The position numbers were made by a program, and so were the translations under genes. Shown piece after piece: positions 22,649 through 33,965 of a stretch of DNA of 64,000 nt. Origin of the DNA: Membranipora membranacea (lineage: Eukaryota > Bryozoa > Gymnolaemata > Cheilostomatida > Membraniporidae); NCBI GenBank assembly GCA_914767715.1, contig OU612065.1, forward strand, positions 34,350,001-34,414,000, in the 5' to 3' direction. The first letter of the stretch is position 1. Each line of letters begins with the position of its first letter. The notes beneath the pieces were generated by a model, which did not search any database, was not told the DNA's origin, and saw nothing but the letters and a program-made list of their open reading frames with translations.

Positions 22649-24087
22649 ATGGCACGTAAGAACAAAGACCCACAAACAAAAGAGGTTACGACCTTTGGCT
22701 CAGCAACTGTAGCGTATGTCAATTTTGGTCTTCTTATCGGCGCCATCGGATTGGGGATTTATTTTACTGACAAAGAGAATCGTCAACAGAGTGCTTTGGA
22801 TCAGGTGAGTTGTATTATGAATCCTAAGTGCTATATTATGAAAACATTTATGCAAAAAAAACTTTAGTATTTTATACTGTTCAACTTGTCAGGCATATAT
22901 TGTTTTTTGAGGAATTCCACTCAGCAAACAGGCTCCAAAGATATTGAATATATGTTATGGTAGGTCACAGGCTGAATTGGGGTAATATACATTTAGAAGT
23001 TATTACAATCCAATGATCATGCATCTACCAAAATTGGAGGAAACAAAAGCCTAAAATTGATTTTAAGTTTTTCCTTATTACAGCATTACGTGAGAACTTA
23101 TGGTCACCTAACACATCTAGATAAATTAAGAGACGAGTTTAACACCTCCGAACTTTCAGCAGCAGGATATGAGCCTCTCTGGTCTGATGATGACAACTTT
23201 ATCAATGTATACAAGAGACAAGGTGAGAATTACCAAACTCTCACTTCATGACTTTTGACATCTGGGGAGCTCAGACTAGCTATAACCATCCTGTAGCTTG
23301 CAAAATTTCCGACCAAACAGTCTGTCAAAAATGGAACCCAGTAAACACTGTATCACCATAGATATAGTTGTCCATGAAGGCCAACATATATATGAAAACA
23401 AAGATTGAAATGGCAAGGAGATCTACAAAGCTCTAACTGAGCCTTGAGATCATCATCAGAAAAAATAATCCTAATTCAAGTCAGTTGATTTGCTCCGCAC
23501 ACTAGTAGTTTGAAAATCTGCGGCTTCAATGTTTACACCAAGGGCCACCAAGAGGTAACTTCCATAATTTTTCACCCCCTTTATTATTTATTGAATGTCA
23601 CAACAATTTCTTAAAGGAGCTGCCGGAGCTAGAGGTGCTCAAGGTACCCAGGGAGTGCCGGGGAGAAATGGTATAAATGGTACTCCAGGGAGCAACGGAC
23701 AACCAGGCACCCCAGGTTTGAATGGTGCACCAGGAACGATCGGAGCAGATGGTAGTACAGGCTCTCCCGGTGTGCAAGGTGTTGCTGGACCTAATGGAAC
23801 TCCAGGAGCGCCAGGAGCTCAAGGCACAATTGGAGTGTTTGGAACCAATGGAAGCCCAGGCTTGCCTGGTACGCCAGGTGTCAATGGAATTCAAGGACCG
23901 CCAGGAGAACCAGGGACTGCAGGAGTAGCCGGAGTGCAAGGGCCCGCAGGTGTGTCCGGACCATGGACTACCTGGAGCACCAGGTGTGGATGGAGAGGAT
24001 GGAGAGGATGGGACACCAGGTCCAAGAGGGCCAACTGGTGAGCCGGGCCGAGGTCCAATAGAGGCACTATTTGCCGAAATCGGTTGA
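22649..24087 (+). CDS. Type II membrane collagen-like protein, with one frameshift
   Basis: Exons 22649-22804, 23084-23222 and 23617-24087 join in phase (0-0, 0-1, 1). The 52-residue first exon has a polar N terminus and one hydrophobic segment (VAYVNFGLLIGAIGLGIYF) with no signal-peptide cleavage pattern, so the protein should be anchored with its C terminus outside. The second exon gives a 46-residue stalk. The third gives about 38 uninterrupted Gly-X-Y triplets, rich in Asn, Thr and Pro. At 23964 the frame breaks: one T sits where three bases are needed. A +2 frame then continues with about ten more triplets and ends at TGA 24085-24087. Read without the shift it would end at 24041 with non-collagen residues. 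The break could be a real mutation or an assembly error. Neighbours give no functional hint. Confidence 0.7.
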
Positions 24088-24180
24088 TCACATATTATGT
24101 TGACTGTCCGCAATCACACGACTGTATATCAATAGTATCATACATTATCAAACTATACATCAATACTATTGTTTGTAACA

Positions 24181-24186
24181 AATAAA
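24181..24186 (+). promoter_or_regulatory. Poly(A) signal of the collagen-like gene
   Basis: AATAAA lies 94 bp after the TGA at 24087 and is followed by a T/G-rich stretch. Confidence 0.6.
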
Positions 24187-26267
24187 AATTTGTGATTAAG
24201 AAATAATTTTGCTTCTCTGGGGGAATTGACTAATCGGTACTGTATGACTTGGCAAGCCCACGAGCAACAGATGAGAATCTCCTGCGAAAAATTGCCAAAA
24301 TTACTCTAATTTGCTAACTGTAGATTGAATAATATTTATATATATATTTATATGATGCTAATCTAACTGATTGATATCAGATGTAATCACACTATGATTA
24401 TCTTATACTGTCAAGTACTCTAAAGAGAATAATGTGGTAACACTTTTAGTCTGAAATGTATGATTTATGTATGACACCGCGATACCAAACATTTCAAAAA
24501 TCCCTCCTCCACCACAGAGGGTACAAACTTGTTCTAAGTTTTAGGTATGTGTTTATAAATCAAAATTTCCGACAATTGCAAGATGACACTACTGGCTATT
24601 ACATGTATATCTATATATTATATCTTCAAGTTTCAGACTTAGATTTCTAATTGATTACCTCTGAACCTCATAACTTGTAGGAATTTGCCAATTACACGTG
24701 CCAAGTGAACTTGTATAAGCCCTTCATAATCGACAATGACACCCCTGGACACCTGATAATTAATAAGGATAGGCATAAATGTTGTTGATGTATATTCATG
24801 ACAACTATATAAATTTTTGGGGTTTTCCAAAAGTGACTTGCTGAAAATGTTGTAGGGCTATGGCCCCCATACATTGCCTATGAATACCCCTCCTCCACCC
24901 CCCTTAAGGCTGAATTACAGCCTGCCCTAAAAAAGGTATGCTGTTTATTATAATCAGAGCTCTCACAACCACTCGTGTTTAGGCCAAGTTACTCAGGCGA
25001 TTTCAGAATATGAGTTTGAAACTCAGATTTTGTTTCATATTAATTAATAATGAACTCCGTCAGTGTGGATTAGACGACAATAATAAACAACCCTTTTGCG
25101 TTGTAATACGTGATGATACACTGACACACTAACCAACTGGCTGTTTACAGTTGGATTCTCAATGATGACCTGCTTATAAATCACAAACTGAACATTTCAC
25201 CATTGAAGCCAATGAAATTTATCTCCGGCTGTGCTGCAGACCTTGTTCGGGAGGCTTACAGTCGCTGAACCCCAAAACCCTCAGCTAATTATGCACAAAG
25301 CGCTTTGCACCTTTAAAATGCAACTACCAAACACAGTATAAGCAAAACTCAGAATTTGGATCCATCCAGGTGGTCTTTCAATTAGGATAAGCCATTGAAT
25401 TCCATACCGAATAGTACAATATTCGTTGGGATGAGCGCGTTATTATTATCGTTAACTTTGTGTTTCCTTCAACCAATTAGACACCAACTCACTCCCAAAT
25501 TGCTCTCTCAGAATGTATATAGTTCCATCAAAGAGTGAGCGATTTGTGAGTGAGACCCTAGCAGGACTCGCTCACAGATCAGATTGCGATTTTGGTTGGT
25601 TGAGACAGGGAGGGTGAGAGCACCCATTATAAGGTGCCGATATAATTTGTTAATATTTAGGAGTTGTCTGTACTTTGATAATGCACTCTGATAGGATGAT
25701 CTGTGTATACACTGATTAGGCCTTTTAAAATAGTTTTAACATAGCGCATGCAGGCATAGTTTGTAGAGGTTTGATGAATTGTCATTACAAACACCTGCCG
25801 TGTATGTAAGTGAACGAGGGAGAAAATGTAAATTCAGATGACTGAAAGGGTTATAATATGATCCTCCATGCCACTCACTATATTGCAAGGCTTTTCCTAC
25901 CACCAACTTACTAATAATAATGATCTTAATCCAAACCAGGGATCTGTGCCAAAGAACAGCGCATACATTCAGTTGAGTTAGCTCAGCATTAACATCACCA
26001 AGCTCTTTGCTGGAAGCCTCTTTTTTTGTTCACTCAGCACAGAAATGGAAAATACGATGAGAGAGCTGTATGGCCCAATAGTTCCTTTCGCTTTCATGGT
26101 TGCCGGCAAATTTGATTTCCTATCAATCATCAACATACCAAATAGATATGCAGTCATTTGTTGACTACAGTGCTATTAATGTGAGCAATGATAGTTTGTT
26201 GCTTATTTATTGTAATCTTTCTCCTCAGTCTAATCCTGTCCATCCTGATCTGACTTTACACTAGATT
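24187..26267. other. Spacer between collagen-like gene and SNAPC3
   Basis: No coding sequence is supported. It contains a reverse-oriented partial MITE (25368-25612). A pyrimidine tract ending in CAG at about 26229, some 40 bp before the SNAPC3 ATG, may be the acceptor of a 5' UTR intron. Confidence 0.5.
25368..25612 (-). mobile_element. MITE of the GGGGGGTCTTTCAATTA family, partial
   Basis: It keeps the GTCTTTCAATTAG end and the CAATTAGACA...ATATAGTTCCATCAA core in reverse orientation. The far terminus has decayed. Confidence 0.6.
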
Positions 26268-29200
26268 ATGGAAGAGGAGGAAGTACACAAGGATATAATT
26301 GATTCTATCTATGAGTCTGCAGAGAATACTCTCACAACTTCCGGTCTTATCCTGGTCAAAGATTTCATTAAGAAATGGAAATACGCTCTGGCATCTGACG
26401 AACTTCTGCTGCAGAAACATGCCCAAGTGCCACTGGAGTCGATAACTAACGAAGAGAACGCTATTCCAGAGGAACTGTTAGAGGAACTGTTTATTGTTAC
26501 AAGGTAGGTGGTCAGTTGACTTACAGATGAGCGCCAGTCTTTAATATCATACATGCTGAGTTTTACATATTACATCGTGAGCGTCTAGTGGGTAAAACAT
26601 TACAAGAGAGGTGTGTAAAAATTTTTGAACATTGTGTCACGCTTAGATTTCAATGTTCGTTGCGACACAAGTTTTACTGCTAGTGATTGCCATTCTTCAA
26701 GTGTATCACTCCCTGAAGTTAGTATGATCATATGATAGCAAGCATCTCAATCTTTTTTCTAGCCCAGCTGAAAGTTTGTATTTACCTGGAATGAAGCCGC
26801 TTCATGATGTCAAGTTAGAAGATGTACCAGAGGAAGCTAAACTCAAGACTTTCAAGTTAGTTTCGTGCTAATTCAACTTTTGATGATGTTTCAGACACAG
26901 CTTGATCGTAAGTAACTGCCTGACTATAACATGCATTGGTCTTTGGGTCTTTAAGCTCTGTTCATGGGTGGTGGTTCGGTAAGTGAATTTACTTAACTTT
27001 TGAGACTTTCCATCCCCAAAATTGTCTGAGCATTTCCATGTTCATATCTACATTTCCTCATGACAAGAAAATAAATATGTCAAAATATGGAGAGAACCCC
27101 AAGTAGACCGGGCCTCATTGAGGTGTCAGTTATTTTCTTGACATCCCCGATATGCAAGAGTTGATAAGCTTGGTCAACCTCCAAGCATCAACAAAGCTTT
27201 ATAAGACAGACCAGGTATTATGGGTGTGACACATAATGGCTTTGTATGTTGCACGCGGTTTCACACCATCATACAGTATGTATTAGGTTACCCTCAGCTC
27301 ACATACATCCCTCAAATACTAGCCTGGCCAGCCTGAGAGTCGTTTATAACATATTATTATTATTATTACTTTCTTTATTGTTGGTGTCATGACAATTTGA
27401 TACCTGTGTATGTAACCAGGTTGTTCTAGCTTATGACTCGGTGAGCTGATAGTTTTCCTTTGTTCATAATATATTGTTACATTAGTTAAACCAACAACAA
27501 AGTGCAGCATGCAATTACAGAGCTACCCAATGGTCCTGAAACGCCAAAATTATTCACTGAATGCTCTAAGAATCTTCTCTTATTTTGATTAGGCACACAC
27601 AGCAGGCGAGGAAACTAAAAACTGAAAGAAATGTACCAGATTATTCAATACGTAGCGTCATGGAATCTACCTTCAGAACTGATGAAAACCTGGTAAAAAT
27701 ATTATTTCTGATGTTCTAAGAGGGAAAAAATAAGGAAAAGTTGGGCCATGTATTTGTACTATATGGTCAGCAGGAGAGATTGTGTATGTTACTTGTCAAA
27801 GTTGATCATACGTTGCTTTGATCTGGCAATCACCTGTATAGTTTGCACATTGAAACAAGAGAAGCTGACTGTGATAATCCAAAGGCTGATGTGTTTAGTT
27901 AAATATAGCATAATCATGATTTTAAAAGTTTGACCGTTAAACTACACATTTATGTAAGCTGATTAAAAAGTCGAATATGCTCTGTGATAGTTTCAATGCA
28001 ACAAGTTTTTTACACACTGTAAATGTCTTTTTACAGCAGGCCCACAAGCATGCTAGAATCAGAGCCGAAAGAGACTTGTTGAAAACTACCAAAGAAGACG
28101 GGACGCTGATAAAAGGCACCAAAAAGGAAATAGATGTACCTGAGGCTATAGTAGAACTTGTGTATACCAAAGGGCAGGACAAATTCCCCGATAAAGCAAT
28201 ACAGGTTAGGTGATGCACTGAAAGGTTTGGTATTCAGCTAGATATATTAGTATTGAGATACCTCCTTGGCGAGTGGTACAGGGCTTGTTTGCATAGGTAC
28301 ATGCACTATCTCCACAGCACAGTACAAACTAGTCAATTAAGGCCAGCATATCCCTGCATTAAAGGCAGTTAGGAACCGCTCTTCAACAATTTGATAGCTT
28401 TGCCAAGGTAGCCTGTAGTGGTCATATTTAGAAATAAGAAGGTGTTTTATTCTTACATTACATGTGTGGGGACATAATTCCTATTCTGAACTATGAGCTA
28501 AAGTGAAAAAGTGAATAGCACAGTGTTGTTGCGTCATGAGGAATGCACTAAATTAGAGAAGACACTGAGCCTGTAACAAATTGCAAATGGTTTCCAGTTT
28601 AGAGTATTTATATGTTTATGATGCTTCCTCACTGCTTTTGATGCAGGGATTTGTTTCCTTAATTGACTAAGGTTCAAGACACTGATAGTAAAAAATGTGC
28701 AAACGCATAGAATAACTAACCCTGCAGGTGTGAAAGGGACAAGTGACTATTTTGGGTGCTTTAATTACAACTATTACCTTACCTCCTTTTGTAGAGAACA
28801 CGACAAACACATATTCACATGGTTACAGAGAATACACTGGCTAGTCTGAGAGATGTTATAGTCTGTGATAAGGAAAGTCAGATACCAGGAGACTTCAGTG
28901 AATCTCCTGACCAGGTACACAGCTCTAAGTCTGCCGCTGATATATTCTCCTCCGGCATGATGTTTATAGAAGATACTTTTTATCTGGACACTCGGAAACT
29001 TTCTTCTAAAGACTACAGCAGGTAGGCTCAGAATGTATTGACGGCGAATCCATGCGTACATCAGTATAACATATAAACCAGTACTTACCTCAGTCAAGCA
29101 AATATAAACCCGTACTTACCTCAGTCAAGCAAATATAAACCTGTACTTACCTCAGTCAAGCAAATATAAACCCGTACTTACCTTAGTATAGAATGTAAAC

Positions 29201-30692
29201 ACAGCTCACTAGCTACCAGTATAGGTGATGTACTGGATATATAGGTATTACCTGCCCTTCATTATGAAGGTACAATTTCAATTACAAAGTGTCTATCAGC
29301 CATATACACAAAGACAAGTGTCTGTAAGGGCTATTGATGAGTATGATGAGATTATATAAACTGTGAAATATTGAGCAGTCTACACACAGTTTTCTTCTGC
29401 AAAATTAGCGTGAAATTGCAGAGTTGGGCTTCAGGAACTGTCCTGTTCAGTGAGAACCAAGCTAGATGAAATTTGGCCTAGTGTCAAAGCACCACAATAT
29501 CTTCCTGTGAGACAAATATCCGAGATCCTGCAGGGAAGGCTTACCCCCATACATATGACATTTAACCTGATCAATGATGGTACGTATTCTATTTTTGTAG
29601 ACATATAGTCCAGTGGATGAGAAAAAAGGGCAGTACTAAAGATTACCCAATCAAGTCCATGCAATTTGTCAAGATTGCCGATATGAAGATTCGGCTTGGT
29701 GTGCCATATGTGTACATACATCAGGGAAACTGTGAGCATATGTTGCAGTTCATTGATATCAGGTAAATATATACTAGAACACTTTTCTGCTGGCATATTC
29801 CGTATCAATGCCGGACACTAAGATCAAAATTACCTATCTGCATGTCTGTTTTTCTGTACTTCATCGACCCCTCAACTTAAGCAAATAGGCTTTTCGTGTG
29901 ATTGTTAAAAATGGGATAACAAGTCATCAAATTTGGCAAAAAAGAGAGTTGTCTACCTAATGTCAGAGAGGGGACAACTGCAACAAAAAGAGTATAATAA
30001 TTTGATTTAGTTGTTGATCTTGTAATGAGTCTTGGATTGACACAGTGATTATTGTATCAAGTTGTATAGCTTAAATGATACATTTAATGTGCTTTAATAC
30101 ATCTACTAATACTAATACAATACTATCTACTCATCTCATAAGCTCACTATTTATGTCTGTCACTTTTGTCAAGTTCATGATAATTTCATGATTGACAAAA
30201 GATTATTCTGATTACTGATTACTGATTTGTGCATGTCTTCGTTAATGGCAGCGAATAACTGCAAGTGAGATTTTTTTAGCATTGTATCATCCAACTCTCC
30301 TATGAGCTGTGTAATGGTGTGTCACAAAATCTCACCTGCATTTGTTTTGCCGGTTGATTTGTGCGGTGCTTGGACCATCTTCATAACATTCTACTTCACA
30401 AATCTGCTTTGAAGTTCATTTCCATAGACATGACTATGTTTATTTCACTTTTTTTTGTAGGCTGGTAAACTCTGAGGACTGCCAGACTTTGGCTGCATAT
30501 CCTCTACAGATCACACAACATCAGCATCGATTCTACATCTGTAAATCATGTCAGATACGCAGCGTTAGATGGATGGTTGTAAACAGCGTCGTCTCCCCTG
30601 CCGATCCAGACCATTACTGCGACATCTGCTACAAGATGCTTCATTATAACAACAAGGGTGAAAAGACCTGTGATTTTAAGGCATACAGATAA
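26268..30692 (+). CDS. SNAPC3: snRNA-activating protein complex subunit 3
   Basis: Seven exons, 26268-26503, 26763-26855, 27593-27692, 28037-28204, 28795-29021, 29601-29762 and 30461-30692, join in phase to 405 codons plus TAA, close to the vertebrate length of 411. SNAPC3 (SNAP50) is the subunit of SNAPc that helps bind the proximal sequence element of snRNA promoters in the nucleus. The C-terminal half carries the family signature: a QTHIHMVTENTLASLRDVI block, DTFYLD, a conserved Cys/His zinc-binding segment (YIHQGNCEHMLQF), then CKSC and CDICYKMLHYNNKG. The N-terminal third is Glu/Lys-rich and poorly conserved, as in the family, so the first Met is less certain; ATG 26268 opens the frame after a possible acceptor. 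Exon 4 has a NAGNAG acceptor (CAGCAG at 28034-28039), so a form lacking one Gln is possible. No defect is seen. Confidence 0.93.
29072..29190. repeat. 31-bp minisatellite in SNAPC3 intron 5
   Basis: Units starting GTACTTACCTCAGTCAAGCA are spaced 31 bp apart at 29081, 29112, 29143 and 29174. Each contains a GT-rich TACTTACCT block that resembles a reverse-complement donor site. Confidence 0.9.
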
Positions 30693-33600
30693 AATGATAT
30701 GATGCATAGTACTCTGTCGCTAGCCTACTGAGATCAGTAACAGAGGGATGGCTGATTTTTACATCGGCAGACTTATAGCTCTCAGGATAAATTACTGAGC
30801 TGAGCAAGAACGGCTCTATGCTTAGCTTATGTTACATTTATTATTACTGTGACGGAACTGGTCGATTGCAGGTGATCAGCGTTATCTCGTTCTCTCAAAG
30901 GGATGCAGCACGGCTTAGACCTGATGGTATTTTGGAAGGCCATCGCGGTTTGTAAGGGCCTACCAGAACGCAGGACTACGGCGACAATCGCCTTCTGGAA
31001 AAGGACTGGCTGTGTAATAATGTAGGCCTATAGTTCAAGTTATAATCTAAACTAGCATTTCTTTATATTTTTGTGAATTTTGTTATTTCTTCTTCTTGTT
31101 GCAAGAGGTAGTGAGAGTAATGTTGAATGAAGTATTAAACTTGTATTATTCCGCTTCATTTTTGTTAAATAGATAACCTAGGCCTTTCCTCTACTATACT
31201 CATTGATGCAGTCTTTTTCATCTGTACATAGTAACTGGTAGATCACTGTCACTGACTGGAAGCGGAAGCACACAGAAGCAAATTTGCCTTATTTAACATA
31301 TAAAGTCTCAAACCTTATTGACCACTGAGGCGTCTCGATGAATTGACTTTGTACCTGATCATTTTGACATGAATATGTATGAACCATCACCTTCTTTCTC
31401 TAATACTCATCTTAATAGGCCCTCATATAGCTCAGGATCAAGGCCAGAAATGGCATAATAGTCAGTGGTAATGAATGCAACCAGCAAAAATTTCAATTTG
31501 GTGAGGAAGGGGGTGTCAATCTCTCCAGACAGGAGATGCTTTTTTATTTAAGCTCATTTTAGAATTCTTAATATTGGTAGTCTTAAAGGTTTTGATACAA
31601 ATCGCCCGGATTGCCTCCCTGTTTCCCTTTCACCATTACGCGTGACATCAGTCTGGTTCTCCTGCGATGGTGGACCATCATCCCGAAGTATTGAAATCCT
31701 TGCATGGGGTGCTACGTGTAGGGCTGAGAGAACCATGATACTCCATATGTGCGACAGCAGTAAACAGTAGCCAAACACATTGAGCCGTGTCCTCAGTGCA
31801 CCACAAGTCTTCCAAACTGTACTCTTGTCAACAAAAATGTAAAGTGTCCCTACTGTTTTAATACTACTATAAAACCTGTATGCCTTTTGTCGATCTATTA
31901 CATGGTGTAGGTAAGTTATGTAACTCGGCATGCAATGGTCCCTATAATCGGGGATCTCAGGGTCAAAATTCATGTTAAAAGTGTAAAAGCTGGTTTTCAT
32001 ACATCATGCGGTAGAAGTGTTATATTTTTGTATTCTGCCCTCAGAAGAGGAATCACAAGGGGGATTTTGAGGAATTTCACTCGTGTTAAACAGGGAAGAC
32101 AACTTTTCTCTCAAATCAACCTTACAGTACATATTTTTAACTTGTGGTTAAATTTGACAATGTTTAGAGCTAAAACTCAGGATATTATTTCCTGTTACCA
32201 TTAGCTTTTCATAAAAATTAGAAATCACTTACCCAGATTGTTGATGTGCTGCTAACAGCACAACGTCATGACATAATATAAATCTTTTGTGATTGTCATC
32301 TTAAAAGTGCTTTTTGCGATTATTCAGGTATCTCTGATTAGTTGGAAATTATAATCAATTCAATCCGAGTATGTCCCTCCATGAATGGATTGATTTGACG
32401 TAACGCTATACAATGTGATCAGTAGCTCAGCAGCTTTCCAACGGTGTTTAGAAAGTTGATATTTGCTGACCTGTCTGACTCGGATTCCGATATTATTATG
32501 TTCTCTGATATTTGTATTACTTAGGTTTGAGCTTGACAATGTAAGTAATTGGTTTGAGCAGAAGGCAATTTTTTCAAAGAAGAAACAAGTTTTTTTTGTG
32601 GCAGATCGAGTTGAGCTTACACATTTCGGTCCTAAACAAGAACTACTCAATCTTACGGTCACAAGCGCAGTAGTACATTACTCTCTTCACTACCACCTGA
32701 TAATTTTCCCGACTGATTTGAAAACCCGGGTACAATGGTTTGATACAGCCATAAACATATATGTTTATGGATACAGCTCAACAGTAATTTTATAAAGATA
32801 TGAAAGCTAACTATTCCCTTATCACCTACGCTGAGCATGATAACTTCTGAAATAAAATGGTATTCACATGCCATGACTGCTATGTTGAAGACCATTTGAA
32901 GATAACAAGGTTATATCAGCTTGCGTCCATCAATTGTGTGTGTTTGCTTATGCTTATGAAATACTGATAAGAAATCGGCGTGAGTTGAAGCAAGTATTTC
33001 AATACCCGGATTGTATTTATGAATCACTCAAAATTCAGTTCTATGTTGATTCAGTCTCTTAGATATGGTCAAGGGATTGATACTTCTGATGCTGTATAGT
33101 CTTGAATGAGGTACCTGGGGAAGACACAACAGGTAGATTCTACCAAACGTGAGCTTACTGAGCTGCTATTTTCCTATACTCATCCTTACATAGGCATTTT
33201 ACTAATAATATTGGGCTTTAGGAACAGGCGTATTTTTGACGGTTCACCAGACTTATGAATCTAAGTGTCATATCTTTTTACATCTTAAGCTGATACATCT
33301 TACCTCTAAACCAAAGGCCTTTTTATACAGTCAGGTCTAGATTCAGAGAGTCAAATTATGCAGGGTTGTTTTCAGGCAGTTCTCGTCTAATCCCAAAATT
33401 CTACTCTGTAATAATCTTTTTTGTTTCTCAACATGATAGTTATAAAGCTGAGCAGGTGTGTGTGTTATTTATACTTGAAACTAACAAAAATATGAATACC
33501 TGACATGTGGGGACAGCCTATCAAAGCATTTAGATTGTCTAGGACTCTAGATGGTGTTGTAGAACCAGACTAGTGTGTGTTCTCCTGGTGGATCTATGCC

Positions 33601-33965
33601 TAGGGGTAGAGAAATTACCCTCTATGATTAGAGAATTTGGCATCCCCTATCCTATTAATTGTCTTTTTACCCCTGATTTTTATGGCATTCCTAACCTTGG
33701 TCCTATACCTAATTTCATGTTTGCCCAAAGGCTGGAAAGTCGAAGTTCATTTCCAAGATGACAATCCTGTTTTTTATGTTTTTTCATCAATGTTCGTGGT
33801 TCCAAATACTGCAGCAGGGCAGCCGTATCTACGCTTGACTTTATCACATGATGCTAGGATCAAACATGGTATGAAATCTGCAAAACAAAAGACAATAGAT
33901 GAATTGAAAACTTTAGATTGGTAAAGCCTATTGGAGGAGAGTCTAAAGCTTGTTGTTGCTGTATC
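30693..33965. other. Spacer between SNAPC3 and the second LRR gene
   Basis: No gene is recognised. Frames of 148 codons (31554-32000, minus), 110 codons (32463-32795, plus) and 95 codons (33637-33924, plus, with a hydrophobic start) match nothing I know and have no clear splice context. An ATTAAA at 31134-31139 could serve SNAPC3. Confidence 0.5.

Noticed and set aside
23598-24113. Minus-strand frame of 171 codons over the collagen exon
   Set aside because: Gly-X-Y codon periodicity keeps the opposite strand open; the + strand has the collagen pattern and splice sites.
31554-32000. Minus-strand frame of 148 codons
   Set aside because: No recognisable domain, no splice context, and an unremarkable composition; length alone is not enough.
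33637-33924. 95-codon + frame with a hydrophobic start just before the second LRR gene
   Set aside because: It could be a small membrane protein, but nothing supports it and it has no clear relation to the exon at 33966.
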